This document shows positions 28,312-37,449 of a stretch of DNA of 64,000 bases, piece after piece. This DNA is from Chitinophaga rupis. GTDB taxonomy: Bacteria > Bacteroidota > Bacteroidia > Chitinophagales > Chitinophagaceae. Position numbers and translations under genes: made by a program. Under the pieces are notes generated by a model. That model made no database searches and was not told where the DNA came from. It saw nothing but the letters and a program-made list of their open reading frames with translations. The stretch covers positions 800,085 through 864,084 of the forward strand of contig NZ_FOBB01000002.1 of NCBI RefSeq assembly GCF_900109685.1. The letters run 5' to 3'. Each line of letters begins with the position of its first letter. Positions within the stretch are counted from its first letter, which is position 1.

Positions 28312-29376
28312 CTATTGTCCTAACCACTTCAGGATTTTCGCCAGGTAGTAATCTCCATGATTTATCACTTTGCCATTTTCAGTGCTGTTAAGATAGTGAT
28401 CGCAGCCAACGCATGGGGAATAAGTTAAATTTGTTTTGCCAAGCCTGATGAAATCAAGCTCCACATAATCTAAGCCATAAACAGGTGAGCTGCTGTCTGC
28501 CGTGCCTGCAATCATGAAAATAGGTATGTTTAGCTTTCGTAGTTCTTCGAAAGGCGGATTTTTGCCAAAGCTTGCCCATCTTTTATAAGAATGACCCGCA
28601 TATTCCATTGTTGTATTTTCCGGATGCCGGTAAATTTCTTTAATCTCTTTTAAGTTAGCCTCAATGCTATCCTGGGCTTGTTGCTGCGTTATTTCACCTT
28701 TTGCCGCCTTAATCCTCCAGGCCATAATCTCATCATAGAACTGGTTTAACCCACTTCCAACAATCGATACAACATGTGTAACTCTTTTATCAGCAACTGC
28801 TAACGCAGGCACTACCTGTCCTCCTTCAGAATAGCCGTACGCTACGATCCTGGTGCCGTCCCAGAAGTTGTGTTGCAGCATATAGGTTAAAACCCTCTTC
28901 GTTGCCTTAACACGCCAATCCAGGCTCAGTCTCGCCGTATATTCTTTAGAATATTTATAGTTTTGAATTAAAGAATGCTGGTCATAATGTTTTATGTCAT
29001 CATTCGTATTGATGGTGTCGCAAAATGGGGTCCCTGGCTTTCCCAATATGATATAATGGAAGTTCTTTTTTGTCGCTGCTATAACGGAAGCGTTAAAAGT
29101 ATTGGACAGGGTGCTAAATCCCTTTCCTTTTATATAAATACACAAGGGCAGCCCTCCGCTGCCGTTAACTTCAATGAATAAAGGCGCCCTTTTCTTAATA
29201 TTTTCTGTGTCAACATAAAATCGTATTAAACCCAGTTTGGGGTCTTTAAGTGTAATCTCTTTTAATCCATTATCTTTCGGTGTTAATGGCTGCGCTTTTA
29301 GATTATTTGGGAAATAAGTAAAAAATAGAATAACCGGAAGGAGCGGTTTTAGGAATGATACGTCACTGACTTTCAT
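28312..29376 (-). CDS. Exported alpha/beta hydrolase
   Basis: The 354-residue protein has a signal peptide (about 1-28). It has an alpha/beta-hydrolase fold with the nucleophile elbow GYSEGG (in IVAYGYSEGGQVVP), the acidic residue region IFMIAGTADSSSPV and a late His in CVGCDHYLNS. This matches serine esterases or peptidases of the BAAT/acyl-CoA or dienelactone group; the substrate is unknown. Base use is clearly A+T-richer than its neighbours, and codon choice (many AAA, ATT, TTT) differs, which suggests later acquisition. The AraC-type regulator is downstream on the same strand, after an inverted repeat GGACAA/TTGTCC at 28301-28320 that overlaps its stop codon. Confidence 0.8.
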   Translation of the reverse strand: MKVSDVSFLKPLLPVILFFTYFPNNLKAQPLTPKDNGLKEITLKDPKLGLIRFYVDTENIKKRAPLFIEVNGSGGLPLCIYIKGKGFSTLSNTFNASVIAATKKNFHYIILGKPGTPFCDTINTNDDIKHYDQHSLIQNYKYSKEYTARLSLDWRVKATKRVLTYMLQHNFWDGTRIVAYGYSEGGQVVPALAVADKRVTHVVSIVGSGLNQFYDEIMAWRIKAAKGEITQQQAQDSIEANLKEIKEIYRHPENTTMEYAGHSYKRWASFGKNPPFEELRKLNIPIFMIAGTADSSSPVYGLDYVELDFIRLGKTNLTYSPCVGCDHYLNSTENGKVINHGDYYLAKILKWLGQ

Positions 29377-29564
29377 TTAGAGTTAATTGAAGCTTTATCC
29401 TTTAGATGTTTTTATAGCCGTTTAAATTAATAAAATTATTTGGTTAACAAATGATAGGGAATGTGGTGCAGTACCTGCCTTGCACCGCAAGTCCTCCCAA
29501 ACTTTTCAAGCACCCAAAACCCTTTCGCCACAAAAAAACTATTTATACTAACTTTAAAAGAAAA

Positions 29565-30641
29565 ATGGAAAACAAAGGGCTGCTATTTATTCCGGATATA
29601 AGCGGCTTCACCCGGTTTGTCACCGAAACGGAAATTGAACACAGCCGTTATATCATCCAGGACCTCCTGGAGATCCTCATCAACGCCAACCAGGTAGGAC
29701 TGGAAATTTCTGAAATAGAAGGAGACGCCATCCTGTTCTATAAATTCGGCGCACCGCTACAGCTGGAAGCTATTTACAAGCAGGTAGAGCGGATGTTCTG
29801 CGAGTTTCACCGCCACCTCATTGCTTATGAATACCGCCGTTTATGCCAGTGCAAAGCCTGCGTATCCGCCGTTAGCCTGTCCCTGAAAGTAATTACCCAT
29901 TACGGGGAATTTACCAGCTATAACGTTAAGAACTTCAGTAAGCTCATTGGAAAGGATATTATTGTTGCCCACCAGCTATTGAAGAACGATATTGAACAGC
30001 ATGAATACTGGCTGGTAACCGACAGCCTGCTGCCCGGCGCACCACCCACGGGTTTGGCAGAATGGATGCAATGGAGCCAGAGCGCCAAACAAACGGAAAC
30101 GGGCAGCATCCCATTCCATTACACACAGCTAAGCTATCTGAAGGACCAGATCCCGCCAGACTACCCGGCCAGCCCGGAGCTGGCGCAGCAGGTAAAAACG
30201 GTGGCTGTCAGCAAGGTTTATCATACTAATATTAAGAACCTGTTCTACACCGCCTGTCACCCGGAGTTCCGTCATCGCTGGCAAAAAGGAATAAAAGCCG
30301 TACATGATGTAGACCATAAGCTACCCGGCATCGGCAACCGGTACCGTTATGAGCTGGAAAAAGGCGAGCGTATGGTATACGTTAGCAGCTTTGCCTATAA
30401 CCCGGATGAAAGTATTGTGCTCACTGAAACCGATGCAAATAAAAAAAGCTCCCTTCATTTCTTTATGGAAAAGATGGATGAGCATACCACCCGTTTCACG
30501 CTGTCTTACTACATACGCAAAGATCCCCTGAGCCGGCTGTTATTTACGCTCAGCAAAAAAGCCCGGCTGGAAAAAGACCTGCAGGCATCCCTGGCAGCGC
30601 TGGAGCCGCTGTTGCAGGAAATAGAAGTACCGCCGTTCTAA
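29565..30641 (+). CDS. DUF2652 protein: class III cyclase-like domain plus SRPBCC domain
   Basis: A 358-residue cytosolic protein. The ATG at 29565 (MENKGLLF) is preferred over the ATG at 29451, because the extra N-terminus has no family character and a -7-like TAACTTTA at 29549-29556 lies between them. Residues 1-190 resemble a class III nucleotidyl cyclase: the first metal Asp11 in PDISGFT and the second Asp54 in IEGDAILF are kept at the usual spacing, and HYGEF and GKDIIVAHQLL follow. The Asn and Arg of the usual VNxAARL are replaced by Ile and Gln, so catalysis is doubtful. Residues 200-358 look like an SRPBCC ligand-binding domain. It may sense a ligand and bind nucleotide. Confidence 0.75.
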   Translation: MENKGLLFIPDISGFTRFVTETEIEHSRYIIQDLLEILINANQVGLEISEIEGDAILFYKFGAPLQLEAIYKQVERMFCEFHRHLIAYEYRRLCQCKACVSAVSLSLKVITHYGEFTSYNVKNFSKLIGKDIIVAHQLLKNDIEQHEYWLVTDSLLPGAPPTGLAEWMQWSQSAKQTETGSIPFHYTQLSYLKDQIPPDYPASPELAQQVKTVAVSKVYHTNIKNLFYTACHPEFRHRWQKGIKAVHDVDHKLPGIGNRYRYELEKGERMVYVSSFAYNPDESIVLTETDANKKSSLHFFMEKMDEHTTRFTLSYYIRKDPLSRLLFTLSKKARLEKDLQASLAALEPLLQEIEVPPF

Positions 30642-30684
30642 GACATTCCGCAAGAACCGGGTTTTCCCGACCGAGGTGCACCAC

Positions 30685-30692
30685 TACATTTG
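30685..30692 (+). promoter_or_regulatory. -7 promoter box of the flavin reductase gene
   Basis: TACATTTG is an exact match to the Bacteroidota -7 consensus TAnnTTTG, 18 bp before the ATG at 30710. A TTTT at 30662-30665 lies where the -33 box is expected. Confidence 0.55.
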
Positions 30693-30709
30693 TAGGGTAA
30701 ACAAAACAA

Positions 30710-31405
30710 ATGTATATGCACCTCAGCACAGATCCCGCTATTTTATACTTCGGCACACCGGTAGTTTTGATCAGCACCCAGAATGAAGACGGCAGCGCCA
30801 ACCTGGCGCCTATGTCCTCTGCCTTCTGGCTGGGATGGCGTTGTATACTGGGTTTGGCCGCGCCATCCAAAACTACGCAGAACATTATACGAACCGGGGA
30901 ATGCGTGTTAAACCTTCCCTCCGTACAGCAGGTAGCTGCGGTGAACCGGCTGGCCCGTACCACGGGCAGCAATCCTGTGCCGGAGGGCAAGCTGAAAAAG
31001 GGTTACCGTTATGAACCCGCCAAATTTGAAACCGCCGGCCTTACACCCATCGCTTCCGAAACCATAGCACCACCCCGCGTGCTGGAATGCCCCGTGCATA
31101 TAGAAGCCAAAGTAGCAGCCGTACATGGTGTAGGCGATGATGAACCGTTGCAAAAAGGACGTATTGTAACCATTGAGCTACGCATACAGCGTGTACACAT
31201 TCATGATAGTATCTTAATGGAGGGCACTACCAACCGTGTAGACCCGGATAAATGGCGCCCGCTCATCATGAGCTTCCAGCAGTTCTATGGGTTAGGGGAG
31301 CAGGTGCATGATTCCACCCTGGCGCAGATCCCTGAAGCGTTGTACCGTAGCGCTGATATTGATAAGGCGAAGTCTTTATCATTCCATCCATCCCTGTCCC
31401 TTTAA
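30710..31405 (+). CDS. Flavin-reductase-like domain protein
   Basis: The 231-residue protein matches the flavin reductase / FMN-binding split-barrel fold: PVVLISTQNEDGSANLAPMS, then WRCILGLAAPSKTTQNI with the usual NI...GECVLNLPS, and a C-terminal dimerisation part with HIEAKV and IVTIELRIQRVHI. Such proteins bind FMN and reduce it with NAD(P)H, often to feed a monooxygenase. No monooxygenase is adjacent. It ends 27 bp inside the convergent LMF-family gene, so the 3' ends overlap. Confidence 0.85.
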   Translation: MYMHLSTDPAILYFGTPVVLISTQNEDGSANLAPMSSAFWLGWRCILGLAAPSKTTQNIIRTGECVLNLPSVQQVAAVNRLARTTGSNPVPEGKLKKGYRYEPAKFETAGLTPIASETIAPPRVLECPVHIEAKVAAVHGVGDDEPLQKGRIVTIELRIQRVHIHDSILMEGTTNRVDPDKWRPLIMSFQQFYGLGEQVHDSTLAQIPEALYRSADIDKAKSLSFHPSLSL

Positions 31406-32902
31406 AAATGCGATCAGCCGCGGATCTTCTACAGACAACGCCGGTATCCATTCACCCACACGCTCGCGGTTCCACCAAAGGCCGCCGGCATTGCCAGGCC
31501 TGGCAAAACTATAGCGGTATAACACGGCGCGGATAAACCTGGGCGGCTTAACAGGAAAGGGATTGCTGGCAAATAAGCTTACAGCGCCTGGATTGTTATG
31601 CAGCAGCTTCCATACCAGGTGTAACGTCCACGGATACTCGTTTGGCGATGACATGGCAGCAAACCACATTTGCCAGTCCAGGCGCAGCTGGTAGGGCGCT
31701 ATTTGTGGCGGCTGTTTATTAAGTGCTACCGGCAGGCCTTTGTAGATGTAGGGCTTCCAGCTGGCTTTATCATCGGGATACTCGTCGGTAGTACCTTCAA
31801 ATACCACATTCAAACGCTCCTGGCCCACTGATCCAAAGGCCCCATAGGTATTTACCAGCGCAAGCGGATCGTAAGAGCTGTTCATCACCTGCCCGGGCGA
31901 CAGCAGGTTCAGGGCCGGCTGAATACTGAGCAGTGCAACAACGGCAGTAACGATCCATGTAGTAACGGACATGGGTTTGGATGTTACGGCCCTGGCGGCG
32001 GCAGCTTCCGCTTTACGCACCAGCACCCGGGGCAGGATCTTTGACCAGAAGCCATCATCAAAACAAGCCAGTGCAGGAATAATAGTAAGCCAGTTTAAGA
32101 AAGAAAGGTTGCCGCTGAGTATAATATTCACCTGGAATAAAACGATCACTACCCCGGCAATATGCCGGGCTATGCGTGGCCCGAATACAAACAGGGGCGC
32201 GGCAATTTCTGCCAGCCAGTTAAGCCATACGCCCATCTTTAGCGCAGCATGCGGCAGAAAATGAAACCAGCGGCTTAAGGGACCCGGAATGGGTTGTGTT
32301 TCAAAATGATGGTAGAGCGCTGTGCCATTGCGCCATATTTCATCGCCCCGGAACTTGATCAGCCCCGATCCCAGCATAATACGGCAAATGAGCCAGCGGA
32401 ATAAAATGAGAACAGGCAGGGGAGGCGCCGTACGCGGAAAGGGGCGCAGGTCAAGCAGCGGGCAAAGAAAAATGGAGAGAAAGCCGGTTTCAGCAAGCTG
32501 GATCTCCCAGCCATATCCATACCATTCCTGCCCTACATGCACAATGGAAAGATAAAAGGCCCACAGCAGGGCAAGCAGGATGGCATTTGCGTAACCGGCT
32601 GCTACTATGCAGGAAAGTATGAACCCCGCCCAGGCCACTGTTAACAGCGCAGTATTAGAATGCCAGTACCAGAAAATGGAAGGCAGGTGCCGGAAGCCTG
32701 CGCTGCTTGATCCAAATGCAGCGCTTACCCGGTCCAGGTAATGGTTCAGGGGCAGCAATCCGTCAGTGCCAATTAAAGGAACAAGCTGGTTAATGGCCAC
32801 CAGGAAAGCTACCGCATAAACCAACCCAAGCATACGAAGTATAACAAAGCGTGTAAGCCAATAGCTGGTAGCAGAGGGAACGATGCTGTTTTCACTATCC
32901 AT
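31379..32902 (-). CDS. Lipase maturation factor family membrane protein
   Basis: A 507-residue polytopic membrane protein. The N-terminal 330 residues contain about six helices and the family pattern PLIGTDGLLPLNHYLDR, FFWYWHSNTALL-like IFWYWHSNTALLTVAW, FRWLICRIMLGSGLIKFRGD and WRNGTALYHHFETQPIPGP. The C-terminal 170 residues are soluble with NTYGAFGSVGQERLNVVFEG and WQMWFAAMSS, typical of LMF1-like proteins. Animal LMF1 helps lipases fold in the ER; bacterial relatives are uncharacterised. Its last codons overlap the convergent flavin reductase gene by 27 bp. Confidence 0.9.
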   Translation of the reverse strand: MDSENSIVPSATSYWLTRFVILRMLGLVYAVAFLVAINQLVPLIGTDGLLPLNHYLDRVSAAFGSSSAGFRHLPSIFWYWHSNTALLTVAWAGFILSCIVAAGYANAILLALLWAFYLSIVHVGQEWYGYGWEIQLAETGFLSIFLCPLLDLRPFPRTAPPLPVLILFRWLICRIMLGSGLIKFRGDEIWRNGTALYHHFETQPIPGPLSRWFHFLPHAALKMGVWLNWLAEIAAPLFVFGPRIARHIAGVVIVLFQVNIILSGNLSFLNWLTIIPALACFDDGFWSKILPRVLVRKAEAAAARAVTSKPMSVTTWIVTAVVALLSIQPALNLLSPGQVMNSSYDPLALVNTYGAFGSVGQERLNVVFEGTTDEYPDDKASWKPYIYKGLPVALNKQPPQIAPYQLRLDWQMWFAAMSSPNEYPWTLHLVWKLLHNNPGAVSLFASNPFPVKPPRFIRAVLYRYSFARPGNAGGLWWNRERVGEWIPALSVEDPRLIAFLKGQGWME

Positions 32903-32953
32903 AGCCTGCTGTTGTTAAATGTTATATCAATTTATAGAAATAATCCCGGAAAT

Positions 32954-32992
32954 GCATTAAGCGTTTAGCGTTAAGCATTCGGCGTTAAGCAT
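32954..32992. repeat. Heptad repeats of the GCGTTAA type
   Basis: Five units run without break: GCATTAA, GCGTTTA, GCGTTAA, GCATTCG and GCGTTAA. They lie in the divergent space between the LMF-family gene and the permease, upstream of the terminator-like leader. Confidence 0.6.
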
Positions 32993-33002
32993 GTATAATT
33001 AC

Positions 33003-33095
33003 CGGACAGCCCTTGTCCGATAATGAACAATCCTTTTCTTCCGCCTTCATATAAATGCCTGATTCATAGCTAACTAGCTTTCAGGCATTTTTTTT
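33003..33095 (+). promoter_or_regulatory. Terminator-like leader upstream of the permease gene
   Basis: Two hairpins occur in the 235-bp divergent space. CGGACA (33003-33008) pairs with TGTCCG (33014-33019). AAATGCCTGA (33053-33062) pairs perfectly with TCAGGCATTT (33081-33090) and runs into eight T residues (33088-33095), a strong intrinsic terminator. No + strand gene precedes it, and the permease starts 43 bp later. It could be an attenuator in the permease leader or the end of a small RNA. Confidence 0.6.
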
Positions 33096-33137
33096 GGATT
33101 TCCAGCCAGCATTTCCCTTTACTCATATAACACCGCT

Positions 33138-35525
33138 ATGCTTAACACTTACCTGAAGATTGCGCTGCGTTACCTGCGTAAGAACAAAACACATGCATTT
33201 ATTAACATCGGCGGGCTGTCAGTAGGTATGGCAGTAGCCATGCTCATCGGTTTATGGGTGTGGAACGAGCTTTCTTTTAATAAGTACCATCAGAACTATA
33301 ACCGCATTGCGCAGGTAATGCAGCAGAAAACGCTGGATGGTAAGGTAAGCACAGGCGGGGTAATTCCCATGCCGCTGAATGCCGCCATGCGTGAAAGCTA
33401 TGGCAGCGATTTTAAGTACATCGTTATGTCAACCCTCACCTGGGATCATATTTTATCCGCCGGTGATAATAAGATCACTTATGCCGGTAATTATATCAGT
33501 GCAGATGCCCCTGAAATGTTTTCCCTCCGCATGCTTAAAGGCACGCGTAACGCATTAAAAGGCCCTTCCTCTATGCTGCTTTCCCAAACCGTGGCAAAAG
33601 CTTTGTTTGGTGATGCAGACCCCATGGGCAAAGTAGTGAAGCTGGATAATAAGGTTACTTTTTTGGTAGGCGGTGTGTATGAAGATCTGCCCCGCAACAC
33701 CACGCTGCACGATGTAGCTTTTATGGCGCCCTGGGATTATTTCGCCACTTCGGAAGACTGGATCGTGAACAGGGCTGCTGCTGACTGGAACGACGATTTC
33801 CTGCAAATGTATGTGCAGGTAGCAGATCATGCAGATCTGGCAAAGGTATCGGCCAAAATAAGGAACATCAAAGCAGAAAGGGCAGGGCGGGCCAATGCGC
33901 TGGCCAAGCCGGAGCTTTTCCTGCAGCCTATGTCCAGATGGCACCTGTATATGGAGTTTAAAGATGGGGTGAACGTAGGCGGCGCCATACAATACGTGTG
34001 GCTTTTCGGCATTATTGGCATTGCAGTGCTATTGCTGGCTTGTATTAATTTTATGAACCTGCAAACCGCGCGCTCCGAAAAACGGGCAAAAGAAGTAGGC
34101 ATCCGCAAAGCCATTGGTTCTTTCAGGGCGCAGCTTATTTATCAGTTCTATTGTGAATCCATGTTAACGGCTATTCTGGCCTTTGTACTGGCTCTGCTGC
34201 TGGTAGTGCTGGTTTTACCATTCTTTAATAATATAGCGGATAAGGATATGCATATCTTATGGAGCAGTCCCTGGTTCTGGGGCAGCTGCATTGGATTCGC
34301 TCTGTTAACCGGTTTGCTGGCCGGCAGCTATCCGGCTTTATACCTTTCCTCTTTTCAGCCGGTAAAAGTATTAAAAGGTACTTTCAGGGCCGGCCGCCTG
34401 GCTGCCATACCGCGTAAGGTGCTGGTGGTAGTGCAGTTTGCAGTGTCGGTGATATTGATCATCGGTACTATCATGGTATTTAAGCAGATCCGTTTTGCAC
34501 AGAACCGCCCGGTGGGCTATAGCCGTGAGGGGTTGATCACCATAGAAACTGCAACCAACGATCTGCATAACCATTTTGAAGCCGTACGCGCCGATCTGCT
34601 GAGATCCGGTGCTATAACAGCCGTATCAGAATCATCCAGCCCCGCTACCGGCGTTAATAACTACCGTGGGGGCCTGGAATGGAAAGGAAAAGATCCGGCT
34701 ATGACAGATAATTTTGCCAACATCCGCGTAACCTCTGAGTATGGCAAAACCATAGGCTGGCAGTTTGCAGCAGGCCGTGATTTTTCCAGGCAGCTGCTCA
34801 CGGATTCCACTTCGCTGATCGTTAACGAAGCCGCCGTAAAATACATGGGGCTGAATGATCCGGTAGGGGAGATCGTGCGGTTCAGGAACAGGGATTACCA
34901 CATTATTGGTGTAATTAAGGATATGGTTATGCAGTCGCCCTACGAACCCGTGAAACAAACTATTTTTTATATAACCCCTGAGGATTTCGGGTATGTGAAT
35001 TTCCGTATCAGCCCTAACGTAAGCGCACATACGGCGGTTGATAAAATAGCCGCTGTTTGCAAAACCTATGCACCCGCAATGCCTTTTACCTACAAGTTTG
35101 CCGATGAGCAGTATGCCCGCAAGTTCAATGCAGAAGAGCGCATTGGCAAGCTGGCTACCTGCTTTGCCATCCTGGCCATTTTTATCAGCTGCCTGGGGCT
35201 GTTTGGTATGGCCGCTTTTATGGCAGAGCAGCGTTTCAAGGAAATAGGCGTGCGCAAGGTAATGGGCGCCTCTGTATTTAATTTATGGAGCCTTTTAAGT
35301 AAGGATTTTGTAGTGCTGGTGATGATTGCCTTTTGTATAGCGGTACCCGTAGCCTATTATGGTATGAGCGCCTGGCTGCAGCATTACCAGTACCGCGCGC
35401 CAATGTCGTGGTGGATCTTTGCCGTTACCGGCCTGGGAGCCATTGCCATAACCCTGTTAACCGTCAGCTACCAGGGTATTAAGGCCGCGTTAATGAACCC
35501 CGTAAAGAGTTTAAGATTGGAATGA
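33138..35525 (+). CDS. MacB/FtsX-family ABC transporter permease
   Basis: The 795-residue permease has two FtsX repeats, each after a periplasmic MacB-like core. The first helix lies at about 21-42 (GLSVGMAVAMLIGLWVW). The first FtsX block spans about 285-425 with RSEKRAKEVGIRKAIGSFRAQ, split as RAKEVGIRKAIGSF, and the second about 670-795 with EQRFKEIGVRKVMGAS. The C-terminus NPVKSLRLE is typical of the Bacteroidota group. Such proteins usually pair with an ATPase to push substrates or lipoproteins outwards, but no ATPase gene is adjacent. A terminator-like hairpin is in its leader. It converges with the mla operon. Confidence 0.92.
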   Translation: MLNTYLKIALRYLRKNKTHAFINIGGLSVGMAVAMLIGLWVWNELSFNKYHQNYNRIAQVMQQKTLDGKVSTGGVIPMPLNAAMRESYGSDFKYIVMSTLTWDHILSAGDNKITYAGNYISADAPEMFSLRMLKGTRNALKGPSSMLLSQTVAKALFGDADPMGKVVKLDNKVTFLVGGVYEDLPRNTTLHDVAFMAPWDYFATSEDWIVNRAAADWNDDFLQMYVQVADHADLAKVSAKIRNIKAERAGRANALAKPELFLQPMSRWHLYMEFKDGVNVGGAIQYVWLFGIIGIAVLLLACINFMNLQTARSEKRAKEVGIRKAIGSFRAQLIYQFYCESMLTAILAFVLALLLVVLVLPFFNNIADKDMHILWSSPWFWGSCIGFALLTGLLAGSYPALYLSSFQPVKVLKGTFRAGRLAAIPRKVLVVVQFAVSVILIIGTIMVFKQIRFAQNRPVGYSREGLITIETATNDLHNHFEAVRADLLRSGAITAVSESSSPATGVNNYRGGLEWKGKDPAMTDNFANIRVTSEYGKTIGWQFAAGRDFSRQLLTDSTSLIVNEAAVKYMGLNDPVGEIVRFRNRDYHIIGVIKDMVMQSPYEPVKQTIFYITPEDFGYVNFRISPNVSAHTAVDKIAAVCKTYAPAMPFTYKFADEQYARKFNAEERIGKLATCFAILAIFISCLGLFGMAAFMAEQRFKEIGVRKVMGASVFNLWSLLSKDFVVLVMIAFCIAVPVAYYGMSAWLQHYQYRAPMSWWIFAVTGLGAIAITLLTVSYQGIKAALMNPVKSLRLE

Positions 35526-35555
35526 TCACGGTGTAATCTCAATACAACATTTCAT

Positions 35556-35588
35556 AAAAAAAGGGATGTATCACATCTGATACATCCC
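35556..35588 (-). terminator. Rho-independent terminator of the mla operon
   Basis: GGGATGTATCA (35563-35573) and TGATACATCCC (35578-35588) form a perfect 11-bp stem with a 4-nt loop. Seven A residues at 35556-35562 become the T-run on the minus strand, so it ends the transcript of mlaD. Confidence 0.85.
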
Positions 35589-35593
35589 CTATA

Positions 35594-35621
35594 TTAATTC
35601 TTAATTCTTCATTATTAATTA
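35594..35621. repeat. AATTCTT-type heptad repeats at the mlaD stop codon
   Basis: Four exact 7-bp steps, TTAATTC, TTAATTC, TTCATTA and TTAATTA, lie between the terminator and mlaD, and the last unit contains the mlaD stop codon (35619-35621 on the minus strand). Confidence 0.55.
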
Positions 35622-36668
35622 CTGTCCCAGCGCCTTCAAACTATCTTTTCTCGCCTGTTCTGCCTTTTTCTCCAGCTCTTTCTGCTCTTTCTTCTTCTGT
35701 TTCTCCTGCCGGCGGAAATAACCGCGCAGTAAAAAGTTATGCCGTACAGCTTCCATATTGGTATCCAGCTTGCCGGTGCTGTTGGCCAGGTTCTTTAGGG
35801 TCAGCTGCAGGTCGTGCGCGGCGCTGTCATCGTTCAGCAGCACACCTGCCGGTGATTCACTGCTGTTTAGCTTAGTGCTGATGCTGTTGCTGGCGCTCTG
35901 CAGGTTGGACACTACATCATTAGCCCTGCGGGAAATGGTATCCAGGCCGGTAGCGGTATTACGCAGGCGTTGAAATATAACCGTATCCGTTACCAGGTCA
36001 TTAGCCAGTGTGCCCGGGTTTTGCAGTTTTGCCGTATAGCCGGCCAGGTTACTGGTAAGGCGCTGCGCATTGTTAGCGCTGGTGCCCAGCTTGGCCATGG
36101 TAGTGTTCAGGTTATCGTACACGGTGCTGTCGTTCAGCAGCTTACCCAGGGTGCCGTGACCTTCGGAGAGCTGCTGGGCCAGTTTGGCCAGGCTGCCGGT
36201 TATCTGCACCAGGTTCTTATTGTTCACCTGCAGGGTATCCAGTATTTCATCTGTGCTGATGCTGGATGCCACGCCAATCACATCCCCATCCTCAATTACC
36301 GGCGTACGGCCGCTGCCGCCGCTTAGCGCAATGATCTTGTTACCCACCAGACCATCGGTGCTTACCTTGGCTTTTACATCCTTATGAATAAACTGGCGGG
36401 AGTTCTTGTCAATATTCATCAGCACTTCGATCTGGTCATGCTGTATGAAGGAGATCTTTTTGATCATACCTACTTTTACGCCGGAATACCAAACGTTATT
36501 GCCTTTGGCAAGACCGCCCACATCATGGAAAATTGCTTTTACTTCTACAGATGACATAAAGGATTTCCGTTGTCCGCCCAGTACCAGTACGGCCAGGGCA
36601 AAGATCAGCAGGCCCAGGAAGCTGAATATACCTACTTTAACGGCTCTTGATCTGCTAGTTTCTTTCAT
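35619..36668 (-). CDS. MlaD-like MCE-domain lipid-transport protein
   Basis: A 349-residue membrane-anchored protein of a phospholipid/hydrophobe transport system. One helix at about 12-32 anchors it in the inner membrane. The MCE domain follows (about 37-120) with VEVKAIFHDVGGLAKGNNV and YSGVKVGMIKKI. A long helical stretch from 150 to 320 (LDTLQVNNKNLVQITGSLAK and similar) suits a periplasmic coiled assembly, and a charged tail rich in Lys and Glu ends it. The gene is 3 bp after mlaF and closes the operon. In Bacteroidota, such MCE systems keep outer-membrane asymmetry. Confidence 0.92.
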   Translation of the reverse strand: MKETSRSRAVKVGIFSFLGLLIFALAVLVLGGQRKSFMSSVEVKAIFHDVGGLAKGNNVWYSGVKVGMIKKISFIQHDQIEVLMNIDKNSRQFIHKDVKAKVSTDGLVGNKIIALSGGSGRTPVIEDGDVIGVASSISTDEILDTLQVNNKNLVQITGSLAKLAQQLSEGHGTLGKLLNDSTVYDNLNTTMAKLGTSANNAQRLTSNLAGYTAKLQNPGTLANDLVTDTVIFQRLRNTATGLDTISRRANDVVSNLQSASNSISTKLNSSESPAGVLLNDDSAAHDLQLTLKNLANSTGKLDTNMEAVRHNFLLRGYFRRQEKQKKKEQKELEKKAEQARKDSLKALGQ

Positions 36669-36671
36669 AAG

Positions 36672-37445
36672 CTATTGTATAAAGTTATAATCGTAAAATT
36701 CACGTATCAGCTCATCATTGTCGCTGAATACTTCTTCAAAACTGCCCTCTTTAATGAACCGGCCTTCCTTCATAACGGCAATTTTATCGCCCGTGGCTTT
36801 TGCACAGGCCAGGTCGTGCGTAATAATAATGGAGCTGGTCTTGAACCGTTTCTGCACTTCGTTGATCAGGTTATTGATATCTGTGCAGGTGATCGGATCC
36901 AGCCCGGCGGTGGGTTCATCATATAGCATGATCTCCGGCCGCAATATCAGGGTACGTCCTATGCCGATGCGTTTGCGCTGCCCGCCGGACAGCTCCGCCG
37001 GCATCTGGTTTATTGTTTGCGAAAGGCCCACAGCTTCCAGCACTGTGGCAATACGTTCATCCCTTTCCCGTTTGCTCATATGCGGCATATTACGCCTCAG
37101 AGGGAACGCGAGATTTTCGCCCACCGTCATACTATCATACAAAGCCCCGTTCTGAAAGCAAAAACCAATTTTCAGGCGCAGATCCCGCAGCTCATCATGT
37201 TTAAGGGTTTCCACTTCCAGGCCCAGCACATTCACCGTACCCGAATCCGGATAGAGCAACGCAGAAATGATCTTTATCAAAACTGATTTACCAGTACCGG
37301 AACGGCCCAGCACTACAATGTTCTCGCCCCGGTGCAGGTCCAGGTTAACGCCCCGCAGCACATGGTTCTGTCCAAAAGATTTATACAGGTCCCTGATAGA
37401 GATCACCGTTTCATCCCAGTGTATTTCCGGCGTAAATGGTTTCAT
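36672..37445 (-). CDS. MlaF-like ABC transporter ATP-binding protein
   Basis: The 257-residue ATPase has Walker A GRSGTGKS at 47-54, a Q-loop region CFQNGALYDSMTVGENLAFP (Gln near 97), signature LSGGQRKRIGIGRTL, Walker B IMLYDEPTAGLDP and the switch His in IIITHDL. The short Tyr-Asp-Ser insertion after the Q-loop and TAGLDPITCTDIN are the marks of MlaF-like ATPases. It powers the MlaE permease encoded 4 bp upstream. The gene order E-F-D on one strand with gaps of 3-4 bp shows an operon. Confidence 0.95.
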   Translation of the reverse strand: MKPFTPEIHWDETVISIRDLYKSFGQNHVLRGVNLDLHRGENIVVLGRSGTGKSVLIKIISALLYPDSGTVNVLGLEVETLKHDELRDLRLKIGFCFQNGALYDSMTVGENLAFPLRRNMPHMSKRERDERIATVLEAVGLSQTINQMPAELSGGQRKRIGIGRTLILRPEIMLYDEPTAGLDPITCTDINNLINEVQKRFKTSSIIITHDLACAKATGDKIAVMKEGRFIKEGSFEEVFSDNDELIREFYDYNFIQ

Positions 37446-37449
37446 ATAG

